Shown here one piece after another: positions 46,617-58,498 of a stretch of DNA of 64,000 bases. Within the stretch, counting starts at the first letter, position 1; each line of letters begins with the position of its first letter. The DNA comes from Pleurotus djamor (Eukaryota > Basidiomycota > Agaricomycetes > Agaricales > Pleurotaceae), in assembly GCA_029747585.1 (NCBI GenBank), contig JAPEVF010000107.1, positions 9,829 through 73,828 on the forward strand. The letters run 5' to 3'. Both the position numbers and the translations under genes were made by a program. The notes under the pieces are model-generated. The model saw only the letters and a program-made list of their open reading frames with translations. It was not told the origin of the DNA and did not search any database.

Positions 46617-48373
46617 TTACGCGACACCTGGCCCAACAGCCATTCGCGGCGCGGATATACTCGCGAATTCCGGAGTTGGGGCGAGAGAAGGGGTGTTGTT
46701 GTTCATGTTGTCATCAACGGCATTATATGACATGGCCGACATGGGTTGGGGGGTATTCGCATCATCGTCATCGTCGTCATTCTCATCATCGTCTTCATCG
46801 GCGTAATTACCATCGTGTCCATTAGGATGGTGACTGCCAGGCGCAGCGGAGGAAGGCCCCGATGGGGGTGCGGGGTGCGCCTGAGTTTTAGATCCGCTTG
46901 CCTGCTGCTGTTGTTTCTGCGCGCCCATTTGATATGGAAGTTCATGGACCGGTATGAGTGGTGGTCCATTGATCCGTCCCGGCGGCCTTCCTTCAACGCG
47001 TCGCACAAACTCGCCCCAGCACGCCCGCTCATCCTCGCCCATCGCTTCGAATTCCTCTCGTAATGATTGAGGGGCTTTGCGCCACACGCCGCGATGGCGA
47101 CAGACAGTGCTCTTCACATAACGACTTCCGAAGACACGTTCGAAAGCCATTCGTTGAGTCATGGCTGCCCCACCGTTGGGCGTTTGGTGAACCAAAGCCT
47201 CCATGGCTTGGAAGCCAGCAGATAACTCAGAGACAGTGTAGTCATTTGGCCAACGCTTCAAAGGAGGATGTGGGTGATACGGGATAAGGGGGGCCGCAGC
47301 AGGAGGGTGAACTAGATATTGGGGGAGGGACACCGAGGAGGGCGAAGTGAGGTTGTTGTTGCCATTATACTGCGAATTAGACGTTGAGGATTGGTACAAA
47401 TACGTCGAACCTCCGGGACGAATAACAGTCGGTGTCTGTTGCGGCGATGTTGGGCTAGAGACGCTTGGTTCCCTAGGCGAGGACAAACTTTGAGCACGAC
47501 TCTCACTGAGCTTGGGGCTCGTTGGAGAAGCCTGTTCAGGGGGAGCAGCAGTGTTGTTGGGTTTGGATGCTGGAGTCCCGCTTTGGGATGGTGCGGACAG
47601 ATAGGCTGGATAAGGTTGGTGTTGCTGACGTGTATACCCATCCATCACGACGAGTTTATTGGGGGGACCTTCTATATCCGAGCCACCCGACGGAGCGGGT
47701 CGCTTCAATGTGGGGCTCCTAGCCTTGACCTTGTCGTCAATCATCATCTCGCTCGATGACGAGGCGGGGGATGTGGGGGACAGCTGCGGGGCATTTACCG
47801 TTTGTATCACGGTGCTTATGGGTCGTTGCTTGAGCTGGGTGTCAATCTCGTCAGACAAACCGACACATTGATCGTCAGCCAAGGTTTCTAGAAGGCTTTT
47901 CCGGATACGGTAAAGAAGCCTTGGGTGGCCATCAATAACTCGAACGGTGGTGATTGTGTGCTGCTCCCATTGCCTTGAGTCACGATTATATGTGTCAAGG
48001 TACGTCGTGGGCGTGAGACCCAGGTCGGTAGTCAACGAAGGGAAGCGAGACAATTGAAACAGCGGAAAAGTGGGGACAGGATGCTGCAATCGGAGAGGCT
48101 CGGTATTAGACTGGAAAAAACGGGGGGAACCATGAGCAAGTGGCTAGGGGATATTCGGGATACATATCTGACCTTATACCAGAAAACAAGGGTAACAGTT
48201 CGCTGAAGTATTTCGATTTGGCTGCGAATATCCTGGTTGGCTGTCATAAGGACCAAATCGGAACCCAGGGGAATTGGGCTGGCAATGGGTTGCTCGTCGT
48301 TGACTGGGCTACCTTGCTCAGGGCGTTGATTATTGCTCGTTGACGCGGGACTCGATTGACCTGGCATGACCAT
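46617..48373 (-). CDS. large low-complexity basidiomycete protein, probably nuclear, unrecognised
   Basis: Start MVMPGQSSPASTSNN at 48,373. Exon 1 ends with a helix, SQIEILQRTVTLVFWYK, then introns to about 48,090. The long last exon (to 46,617) begins PTFPLFQLSRFPSLTTDLG and RLLYRIRKSLLETLADDQ. A 220-residue Ser/Pro/Gln-rich stretch follows. Then comes a compact domain (about 46,990-47,250): KRWPNDYTVSELSAGFQAME, AFERVFGSRYVKSTVCRHRG, REEFEAMGEDERACWGEFVR. The C-terminus has Gln repeats and a run of Asp/Glu/Asn (DEDDDENDDDDDDAN). The WP..Y...E..AG pattern plus the acidic, Gln-rich tail suggests a transcriptional or chromatin role, but this is inference. A single 490-codon block without interruption makes the coding call safe. 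Confidence 0.75.
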
Positions 48374-50478
48374 GGCGGGGGACGGCGGCGGTGGTCAACG
48401 CAGCGAGGGAACGCTTTGCTGACGATGTTGCTTATGCCTAGGGAAAAGATGAAGAATAAGATTCATGGCAGGGCACAGGCGATGCGAGGGCGAAGGCAAT
48501 CAGAGACTTTAACTTACCCAGTGAGCGTGCTGTACGTATAGACAGCTGGACTCCTCGGATCGTCGCTGGTTTCGTGGGCGGGAGCGATGGACGAGAGTTG
48601 ATAAGAGACACACGCATGGACCACCTTGGTCCCAGGGTTTTCAGGCTCCGCTTGAAATCAGAGTCTTTCACGAGACCACGCCCCTAGGGGTTCGGTTCAA
48701 GTTCGGTTCCTGATGGATTTCGGAGCGGAAGCGTTGTCGATGGAACTTTGGAGGTGCGTAGCGAACCTTTGCAAGACCTTTGCAGCTTTGGAAAATCATT
48801 CGGATAGTCTGCCGCGACCTTTGAGAGACTTTATAGTACAATAGAGCTGTAGCTGTGTCCTCGGCATGTCTGATCACACCAGCTTGCAGTCTCCGAGATG
48901 CGCATTAGGATAGATCAATGTGAGTGGGGTTGCCGAATACACGATCCCCTTGAACCAATTTCTAGGACGTAATTTCCAACTCTACGGGGGAACGCAGTAG
49001 CTAGATCCTGTGCATAGTACGCGATACTGCTTCAAGCTGGAAAAGCACGGTCACAGAAGTTCAAAAGATGGCTCTAGAAGCGGCGTCTCCGGTGTACCTT
49101 GACATACAAGCATCATCAAGGATATGATACCGAGAAAGCCATCGAACTAGCTTTGGAATGCGGGGGCCATCGAGGTGATGAAGAAAGCATGATATCAGAT
49201 CAACATCCCTCGGCTTGTGGGAAGCTTGGTGTGGGAATGTGGTCCCTATCCGGGCGATTCGGACCTTAGCGCTTAGCGGTAACCGTAGGCCACCCTCAAG
49301 TCTTCGTGTCTGATGGTGAACGTACCCATCAGGAAAGCTGTCTTCCCCCTCCAACAGCAGCACCACAACGCTCTCTGTGCCAACCCGTCGCGTTGCGTTG
49401 GTGTTCTGCAGACTGACGTGTTATTTATGCATAACTGGGGTGATTTTGCAGCGCAACTGCCTAGTCTTGGTGCACTTCATCGAGAATTCGCCAAAAAAAC
49501 GGGGTTTCAGTCGCAAAATGGCGCGCGAATCTACACGGTACCGGTAGTACGACGAGACTCTTCAACCGCAACCATCGGGGCCGCCCACTTTCCTATCCAA
49601 GCTCTTTGTCAGCCTGAGATTGCAAGAATCCGTGGGTGGCCTACAGTTTGGAAAGTCAAAGTCAAACACTCCTGCCAAACCCCACGAACCTCCTGCGCGG
49701 ATATAACAACAAGCCTAGTGCCTTCACGTCCCAATTTAAGGCTCGTTCACCATCAATCAACGCTAATATACATACACTCCACAGGNCGCGCGGAACTCAC
49801 TTTCGGAGTCACTGCTGTCCGATACGATGGCATTTGGGGTACACAACAATCCCAAGAAGTAGCTTGGAAACGCTCTGTTAAACTGTGGTACCTCCTCTGC
49901 GGTTGCTATAGGGCACTTGGTTATCTTGTACTTCAGTGCAGTTTACCGGGAAAGCACGCCACAGCACATGAGCACATCGAAGCTTTTTCTGTCGTAGGAA
50001 CTGGGATCCGGAGTCCAATCGACCGTATCGACCGAATGTAATATCCTCTGAACAATACGATGCACCATTCTCGGATGACGAATTCCGGGTGGACTTGCCA
50101 TCAAGCCCAGAATTCGCAATGATTGATGGGATCGACTTGTTCATTGCTTGTTCAAGACCCTACCGAACCTTGGTTCAACTGGTGAGTCGGCTTGGTGGTT
50201 ATTTTATAGTGAAACATGATCGGTTGACGTGATAATTGTTCGTTGAGATGCCGCCTCGTCAACCTTGTGCTCTGTCCAAATCATTGACCAGCGTCGACCT
50301 CAAAGGCGCACATATATCCAAAGCCTCTAGAGAGCAAGCAGCTTTCGTGCTTCCATGATCTGCCACTCTTTTCTCTTCGTATTCAAATAACAAAGCTACC
50401 TTCGAATGTCCTTCTTTTCGGCGCAATGTCTGTCGAACTCTCCTATCACCTGCTTCGGTAGCCTCACCTCCATCCTCC
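48374..50478. other. 2.1 kb spacer with one orphan open frame
   Basis: A plus-strand frame at 49,313-50,041 (242 codons, starts MVNVPIRKAVFPLQQQHHNA) is longer than expected by chance but shows no motif, no splice support and one N. A CTAGGGATAT-like pattern or RNA gene was not found. I do not call a gene. Confidence 0.35.
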
Positions 50479-51500
50479 TTGCTATGGATGACATTAATCC
50501 ATTCCTCTTGGTTGCTGCTGGTCCCGCTCGCCCCTCCACCATCTAAGCCAGCTAAAGTAGAATCGGCGGACTTGTCCAGCAGACTGGCCTTGCTGCTATG
50601 GCCTCTGACTCAACCTGTTGCAGTGGACCAGTCCTTGCTAGTCTCGCCCCTTTCCGACGTGTTCAAAATAAGGTCCCAATGGACGGAGCTTAATGCATGT
50701 ACATCCAGGTGCATCCAGGACCCATTCCAACCTATGACACTATCAGTACCACCACCATTACTTTCTCAGCTCCCTTGCCCCTTGACTTCTCATCCGCCAC
50801 CTCAGTTTTCTTTTGTCACTCCGATGAATCCACCGCATAGTCCCGAGTCCCCTCCCAAGTGCGTCTCCGACCTCGAATAATAGCTCTACGACGGTGACTC
50901 TTTCCTTTACTCTACAAAGACTTTGACCCGCGGTACAAAACGCACAAACCCGACGAGTCATCCCGGGGGAACTCGTTCCGAACGGCAGCGTGATAATAAG
51001 GAAAATACTACACCCTTCTTGTGCACCTCAGACTGAGCCAGCTCTTGCTCCGGCGACGGGCTATGGCCCTCTTCAAGAGAGCCTGAAACCTCAAGCAGAA
51101 GCGCTGCACCCTGTCTTCGCTAGTAAATTATTTTGTCGAGAGCGCAAGACATCCTCTTGGGTGGCGACCGACATTTGGAATGCCATCCGTCTAGTCCCTT
51201 CGGCGGCAAAAGATGCCTGCACGCTTCTCGAGGATGAAGATAAGCGATGGAGCAAGCAGCCTACGCCATCAGAAGGCTCCCAGCTGGTATGTCGCTATTG
51301 CGAGTAAGTTTTTTTTTTGTTTTGAAGTTTGGCAGGTAAAGAAACTGATGCTCTTCATTGCTCCCGTAGGCTATGGTTCCGAGTTTATCGCAAGAGATGA
51401 AGATACTGAAGATCACGCTGATACGAATCCGTCAGAAATTGAGAACTTGGTCTCATCATTAGATACATCGTCGGAGGCGTACTTGCTCGCAGAGTCGTAG
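50479..51500 (+). CDS. possible multi-exon gene with acidic C-terminus, unrecognised
   Basis: Three plus-strand blocks look coding: about 50,479-50,878 (Pro/Ser/Leu-rich), 50,990-51,295 (LQESLKPQAEALHPVFA, then SAAKDACTLLEDEDKRW) and 51,391-51,500 (EFIARDEDTEDHADTNPSE, ending SSEAYLLAES). A GTAAGT donor near 51,305 followed by a T-rich tract and TTGGCAG or CCGTAG acceptors joins the last two. The start is not resolved; an ATG at 50,485 (another frame) would begin MDDINPFLLVAAG. I do not recognise the product. The block sits just upstream of the DUF6534 triplet. Confidence 0.35.
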
Positions 51501-51936
51501 CTGTTCCCCTCCCCCACCCCAGTTTATCTTATCGTTTCTAAAAAGGATAATCTTGTCGGCTCGAGTTTCAGGGTCGGAGGCTCGAGCGCTGGACTTGGGG
51601 CAATACTTGTCACTAGGTCACCGGTGTCAAGCCTTGGTCAAGGCCGCCGAGCACCAACGCACCTACCCGTCTCCGAGTGCCATGGAATTCCTGTTGCGCA
51701 ATGTTCACAGGAAAGGACTTCCAAAACTGCATTCCTACGAATGGGCAAAACATACGCATGTGCTGTATTCATGCTGTGTAATCTATAATTGTGGCTCGCA
51801 ATGAAAATGATGCAGAACTCGCCGTTTGTCAAAACATCGGTGTGTTCTCACATTCAATGAAATTACGAATATGCGACTTGGACGCGAAACTCATTTCCGG
51901 TTGCTTTGCTTGCAGGTTCAAGGCCGTACCAATGGA

Positions 51937-51942
51937 TATAAA
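51937..51942 (+). promoter_or_regulatory. TATA box of the first DUF6534 triplet gene
   Basis: TATAAA at 51,937-51,942, 52 bp before the ATG at 51,989. Confidence 0.45.
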
Positions 51943-51988
51943 GGCAATTAGGTGCATTTACTAAGAACCAATATTCCCCGCCGAAACA

Positions 51989-53563
51989 ATGGATGCCTCG
52001 CGCGCACTAGACGCAATCAAGACACTTCTCAAGCCAGTTGAAGCTGGCGCTGCCGCCTCAGTCTTTCTCCTTGGCCTCACCACGATCCAAGTCTATCTTT
52101 ATCATTCTCGGTTCCCAACTGACCGCTGGACAATCAAGTTACTGGTGAGCAAGCATCCCAGTACCTCCATTCGTCGAGAACTCAGCGCATTGTCCGTTGA
52201 CCTGAAGGTGGCTACAGTTTAGTACGTATAAATCTAATTGAACCCTCTCATTCGCCGTATTGACGCGTCTCTGGTCCAGTTTACTGCAAGTCGCGCAGGT
52301 CCTGGCTACCCTGCAGTACATCTACACGGTCTCCATCGACTGGTATGGTCGTCCTGAGAAGTACATGGTCAGGGCTCCTCCAGGGCTATACATGAATGTT
52401 CTCCTCGGAAGTGCCATATCAACTCTTGTTCAAGTAAGCTGGCCCCACATATCCCAATTTAGTTTGTGGAAAACAATGCTCATACGCAACAGTTCTTCTT
52501 AGCTCTGCGAGCTGGTCGATTCGCCGGTTCCGTGGTCATCACAGCTGTATTCTGGTTGCTTATCATGGTGTCCTTTGGCTTTGCAGTAGCCGTGTTCGTT
52601 GTTTTGTGTGCGTTTACCCTGAAGGAGTTTGTCAGGGACTGGAGCTGGCTTGTTGCAGCTGGGAAGATCGTCTCAACTATCTCCGATGTCTTCATCGCAG
52701 CCATTCTGTGCTTCTCGCTCTTCAGGGAGAGGAAGCAAGTCCTCAAACGGTTGGTTCCCCCATCATACATCAACCCCGAACTCATATGCTGACTGCTTCC
52801 CCAGTACAACCAGGGTGGTTGATCGTCTCATCGTTATCAGTCTACGTGAGTCGTTTACCTCTCTCAATCTCCTTTACTCTGACGCTCGCCAGAAACTGGA
52901 CTGTTGACTAGGTCAGATTGCACGATATCGTACCTCCACTTTGACTAACAAGGGTTCCTATCAGTCTCTTATCCCTCGCTGTCATGTTTTCGGTGAGCAA
53001 TCCATATACTTAGTGCTTATCCTCGTGACACACCCTGACCGAAATCTCGCTCTGCTCAGTTCATCGTTGCGAATACATCATGCAAGTCATTCTCAATTTA
53101 GAATTCTTCCTCCCTCCTTACTAAGCTGTACGCAGTTGTCTGGGTCGGGCTGTTCATGTGCCTAGGAGGACGTACGTACCCCATCCCTCAATCAACCCCT
53201 TCAGCTCTGAGTTTCCTTTTCTTAGTCCATTCGAATTCCCTTTTGGTAGCGTACGTTATCGCCTCAACGCCACATCAGCCCTTTCCCTGTTGACGTTTAT
53301 CCTCTACAGGTTAAATGCGCGCTCCGAACTACGTCAGCTCGGCCAAGCCTCAGCGTTCACCATGAATGCTTCTCGTCCCAGCCACCCCACAGTGTCTCTC
53401 GCGTTCGCCCACGATTCAAATGTTCGTACGCGACTGTCACGCCAATAAGAGGCAGAGTTACTCATACTGGTATTTTCGTTTCTAGGCGACGGCCTCGCAG
53501 ATGCCGATTGAGGTCAGTGTTCGTTCTCAGAGGAGTATAACTCTGGGTGTTGGTAGTAATTAA
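51989..53563 (+). CDS. DUF6534 multi-pass membrane protein, triplet copy 1
   Basis: Start MDASRALDAIKTLLKPVEAG. Helix 1 (SVFLLGLTTIQVYLYHSRFP then TDRWTIKLLV) is typical of the family. After an intron: LQVAQVLATLQYIYTVSIDW, YGRPEKYMVRAPPGLYMNVL and AISTLVQ; then FFLALRAGRFAGS and a helix pair with SWLVAAGKIVSTISDVFIAA. The DUF6534 block ends FRERKQVLK, and after an intron TTRVVDRLIVISL. The tail has LNARSELRQLGQASAFTMNA and a final short exon EVSVRSQRSITLG, stopping at 53,561-53,563. About seven helices; no catalytic motif. It is the first of three tandem paralogues on this strand. Function unknown. Confidence 0.85.
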
Positions 53564-54436
53564 GTACTCGGTGAGTAGGCTACAATTGTGTTTATCATGG
53601 TTTTCGCACTTGGTTTCTTACTGGGGATTGTTTAGTGGTGTTATGTATACCGTGAACGAAATCCATTGACGCATGCGAGCATCGTCCCTTTCTCATCATC
53701 TCTTCATCCTGAGTTTTATGTCGAATCCGCTAGAATATGTTCGTGTTGTCTCACTGTTGCTTCCATTTCATTTCAGAACACAGCTGGAGTCGTGAACATG
53801 GTCTCGCTGTGTCGATATCTACACAAGTCCGTCGGAGTTGGCAGCCCAGATCGCATCCAGTCACTCCTCGCACTGTCGAAATGAGAGAAAGCTTCAGAAT
53901 TATTCCAAGAATGCCGGTGGCTGTTCGAGGGAGCCTCTGTACTGCCACCATCATGACCGTCGGGTCTCCCTCGCCGTGTACCTCACCCGATCACGATAAA
54001 TTTAGTACAGCCTGCCAGAGCTTGCCTCATATTATTTCGGCCTCTGAGGAGACGAAACACAAGCAGATAGACGCACACTCACAAGGTCAGTGTAAGTCAT
54101 CATTTTATACCATGCATCCGCCCTCTTGAGCATTCCTCCGATGTTGTCTAGACCCTATATTCTACAGGAAGGTGTCGTTTTCCCTTCGGGGCCTTGAAAT
54201 TCATAAGCCACGGATGGTCAATATAAAACAGTGATAGAGCTTGGCCGTGCTGTGCCCCTACAACGGAAGCTCGCATCACATAATGCGCTGTTCACCATTT
54301 GTTCACATCAAAGGTTCGTTCATTTTATTTAATGGATATGAGCTTAAGCCAAGATCATCTCACCCAGGCCTGCCGGCTCGATGAGCAGGCCACCGTATAA
54401 GTATCCTCACCCGGACTTTCCAATCTTCCCGACCAA
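53564..54436. other. spacer between triplet copies 1 and 2
   Basis: About 870 bp with no supported gene. TATAAAAC at 54,222-54,229 and TATAAG at 54,396-54,401 are candidate promoter elements of copy 2. Confidence 0.4.
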
Positions 54437-56081
54437 ATGGCCCGACCAATCGATCCTTCGTTCGCATATGCACTGGATGCAGTCAAGTCACTCCTTAAGC
54501 CCGTAGAAGCCGGTGCCGCCGTGTCAATCTTCCTCTTTGGCCTCTCCACAATGCAGGTCTACCTTTACTTCTCTAGATTTCCCAAAGATCGCTGGATGAT
54601 CAAATTGCTTGTGCGTAGTCTCGTGGGATCCTTCATACCTGAAAGCTGACAAAAGTCCCTCCGACTCAAGGTTACTACGATTTAGTGCGTTTATTCGCTA
54701 CCCTTGATCGGTCTCACAACCTTATCTGGGTGTTTCTTCTAGCCTCTTGCAACTAGGGCAAGTGCTTGCTATTGTTCATTACATCTACACAGTCTCCATC
54801 GACTGGTATGGCCGACCAGAGAAGTACATGGTCAAGGCATCCCCGGGACTTTATATTGAGGTCCTACTTGGTGGTACCATATCAACGATTGTCCAGGTAG
54901 GACGTTCCGAATGCCCCCTCAAACATGACTGACGGCGATAAAACAGTTTTTCCTGGCCCTTCGCGCTGGCCGATTCTCTGATTCTCATATCATTACAGGA
55001 ACACTTTGGATCCTCGCCGTGGCTTCATACGCTTTCATCATCGCCATCGTTGTCGTTTTGTACATGTTTTCGCTGAAGGAGTTCCTGAACGACTGGAACT
55101 GGCTTGTCGCTGCTGGGAAGACCATTTCGACGGTCTTGGACGTCGCAGTCGCTGTTCTCCTGTGCTACTTCCTGTTTAGAGAAAGGAAGCTGGCTCTGAA
55201 ACGGTTCGTCAATTCATCACATTGATTCTGCCATGCACTACGTCCCTAAACCACGGCCTTGCAGGACTACGAAGATGGTCGATCGCCTTATAGTAATGAC
55301 TCTTCGTGAGTCTCCATGAATTCTACCCGATTTCCGCTCCTGAATATTGTCAGAAACCGGCTTGTTGACGAGGTCAGGCCTCGAAACTTGACATCAATTT
55401 ACCACCTAAATATTAGGGGTCTCCCTCCTAGTCTCCTGTCCCTTGGAGTCATGATCGCGGTGTGTTTGTTCTTTTCAGGTCTTTTCGCCCACATTGATCA
55501 CACCTGTGAAGTTCACTGTCGGTGCCTTATGTTAGTCTCTACTCTTTTCAACTGGAGCCCTCTATTGTCACTGATCTTGCGCCCCCAGATATCTGGGTCG
55601 GGATGTTCATGTGTTTAGGAGGACGTGCGTGTCCTTCTCCCCTCTTTGACGCTGGACTCAAACCCACTATATCAGTCCATTCCAACTCCCTTCTAGTATC
55701 GTAAGTCTCAGGGAGCCTACTGCTCAAATCTACCCTGATGCGGGATCGGCAGTTTGAATGCTCGAACTGAGCTCCGTCGGCTCGATCGAACTTCAGTTTT
55801 CACGATGAATGGTTCTACCTCTCACCGCAGTCGCTTCACCGCGTCTCTCGCTTTTGCGCGTCCTTCGAATGTTCGTACCTGTTTTCTGACATCTCCTAAA
55901 TAAGTTACCGGAAGAATTGCCGGCTGCTCACCGTGTATCTAACTGGTTATAGATGACGACCACGCAAACGCCGGTTGAGGTCAGTGTTCACTCGCAAAGA
56001 TCTACTCCCCATGGGGTCAGTAGCAACAAGGTCCGTATGCAGTGTCATAGACTATCATCACTGATTCTTAGTCCCAAATGA
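54437..56081 (+). CDS. DUF6534 multi-pass membrane protein, triplet copy 2
   Basis: Start MARPIDPSFAYALDAVKSLL, then KPVEAGAAVSIFLFGLSTMQ and FPKDRWMIKLL. The following exons match copy 1 block by block: LQLGQVLAIVHYIYTVSIDW, YGRPEKYMVKASPGLYIEVL, FFLALRAGRFSDS, NWLVAAGKTISTVLDVAVAV, FRERKLALK and TTKMVDRLIVMTL. The tail reads LNARTELRRLDRTSVFTMNG, then TPVEVSVHSQRS, with a stop at 56,079-56,081. Identity to copy 1 is high in the second exon and in the EVSV-SQRS end. Function unknown. Confidence 0.85.
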
Positions 56082-56558
56082 TGTAGGATTGCGCAGTTTA
56101 GACGGCTGTTCTCATCTTCACGAAGGATTGACGAAAGACTGATCGACTGGTCAGATGTGTTTCTAATGATAAATACCTTGAATGCTAAACCCGAGTCACC
56201 TCCCATGGAATGCCTAAGATGCTTGCTCGTCGGAACCTTGGTCTCGATTTACTCGAGAAATCCGTCATCCGTGGAAGCCGGCACCCCATAATAGGAGATT
56301 TCACGCGTCGTGGACCTCTTGATCAACTTCTCTGTCACTTTCTGCTAGCAACTCCCTTCGCCTGCCAGGAGTATTACGTGAACGAGTGAACACACCAATG
56401 GGTTTAAAAGCAAAGTGGCCGCAAGAGACCGTCAACCGTATTAATCTATCTTTTCACCCAGACGACGCCCATGTAAAGCCCTTGGGCTTGAACCTCCACA
56501 TTTCCAGCTACTATAGCTCCCCGCGTTTCGATTCTGCCTACTGTTCTTCCCCACGACG

Positions 56559-58019
56559 ATGGATCGACCGGAGATTTCTGCGATCAAAAACCTCTTGACC
56601 GTCGTTCAAGTCGGCATCGTGCTCTCTATATTTCTCTTCGGCATATTCACTGTCCAGCTATATGTATACTATTCCCATTTCCCTAATGATCGATGGCAAA
56701 TCAAGGCCTTGGTAAGTTGCGCAGTCATCTTACACGGCTTCCAGGTAGTTCATTCGTCGCCCAGGTTTCTACAGTTTCGTGAGTTTGGCTTCTCGTGCGC
56801 TTCTGTCAGCGACATATTTGTTGAAACATGCCTTTCCAGCATCCTTGAACTTGGCCATGTCATATCCGCTCTTCACTACTTCTACACCATATCAATACGC
56901 TGGTACGATCGACCGGAAATAATATTCTACAGACCACCCATCGGTATCGATATCGAGACACTTTTGGGGGGCTACATCGCTTGTATAGTCCAGGTAAGAG
57001 CCTTCAACATCATCCCCAGCGGTGCACTTCATACCCTTTCTTCAAGATCTTCTTCACCCACCGTGCCAGGCGTTTGACTCAAGCTAAATACACGACAAAT
57101 TTCTGCTACTTTTTGTCCTTCGCTCGCTTCGTGCTCACAACCGTCGTGGTTGTATACCTCGTAAAAGAGACTCTTCGGGATTTCGAACAGAAATGGGGAT
57201 GGCTGGTCTCGGTTACCTTGGCTGTGGGCGCTGCGGTGGATATCATCATTGCGATGCTATTATCTTGGCATTTAATTAGAGAAAGGAAGACGTCGTTCCA
57301 AAGGTGAGGATATTACGTGCTTCTCTCGGTCGTGGTGGGAGCCTGATCTATCACTGCATAGGACCACGAGATTAATTGATCGTATAATACTAATGACAGT
57401 CCGTAAGTCGGCCTTATGTTTCTATTAAACCATCCCACCTCACCCATCACCTTCCTAGAAACTGGGCTAATAACAAGGTACGACCCTCCAGTGGCCCATT
57501 TAATGCGCACTCTGATGATGGATGTGCAGTTTACTTACACTTGCCGTCATGATAACAGTGAGCCTATCTTACCAATATACCCGTATCCACTTGGCCTCAC
57601 CACATCTACCCCACCCGCTCCAGTTTGAAACTCTTACGACTAGTTGTAAGTCGTTTCAGGGCGTCATTCTTCAATCAAGCTCACATCATCTCATTCAACT
57701 GAAGACGTGTGGGTGGCACTATACATGTGTCTCGCTCGAAGTGAGTTTCATCATTATATTCGGTGTCATGACTCCAAGAATAACCTTTCTATACTCAGTT
57801 TTCTCCAACTCCCTCCTGGCCACGTGAGCTCCTTACTCCAGCTCCTGTGCCCCTCGCTCAGTCCCCTTTTCCAGACTCAATGCCCGCACGATCTTTCGCC
57901 GCATGGCTGCTACGGATAACATCTCCTTGCGGCTAGCAGACGCTGAAAGTAGCCCCGCTCAAATCAAATTTGCTCAACCCAACGTGCGCTCATGTGTGTC
58001 TTGCGAAGGCATTTGCTAA
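56559..58019 (+). CDS. DUF6534 multi-pass membrane protein, triplet copy 3
   Basis: Start MDRPEISAIKNLLTVVQVG with helix VLSIFLFGIFTVQLYVYYS and FPNDRWQIKAL. Next exons: SILELGHVISALHYFYTISI, RWYDRPEIIFYRPPIGID, YIACIVQ, a helix with FARFVLTTVVVVYLVKETL, WGWLVSVTLAVGAAVDIII, IRERKTSFQR and TTRLIDRIILMTV. The tail gives MAATDNISLRLADAE and ends at 58,017-58,019 without the EVSV-SQRS end of copies 1 and 2. It is the most diverged of the three, so probably the oldest split. The spacer 56,082-56,558 has no gene. Function unknown. Confidence 0.8.
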
Positions 58020-58498
58020 GGGCTTGACAACTTTGACAGACCGACGTTATCGACTCAGAAATAAGCGACTCCACAACCATCGACCAATCGTCACTGCGTT
58101 GATGATGCACCTCCGCTTTATAGGTCGTTACCTACATATCGAACGTTGTTACTTGCAGCCAGTTCGCACGAAGCTCTCGTCCTCGTTCCTGGTACCTGAG
58201 CGGAACTTTTCGCTCGAAGGCCCATCTGACCAACATCTGACTCTGCTTCAACTTTTTACTACCCGCTCGATGTATTTCTCGTAGTAACCTGCCCATGAGA
58301 AGAACCAAAAGCCTATCCCTTCGGGTGTTATCTCGCAGTATGTAGTGACGCCGACGGCTTTTCCTGCACGTTCAATTTCCCGACGGAACGATCACCATGT
58401 GATCCCACGTCTACAGTTTATTGATGAGGTACTTAAAGCGCCTACAACCATGCCGACGGTTATCTTCTTCCACTTCTACTTTCCTCCTCAACGCCGTA
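58020..58498. other. spacer between the DUF6534 triplet and the P450
   Basis: About 480 bp. An open frame runs through 57,970-58,284 but has no motif. It should carry the P450 promoter; no TATA box is obvious. Confidence 0.4.

Noticed and set aside
49313..50041. 242-codon plus-strand frame
   Set aside because: Long for a chance frame but with no motif, no splice signals and no promoter; left as an orphan frame in the spacer entry.
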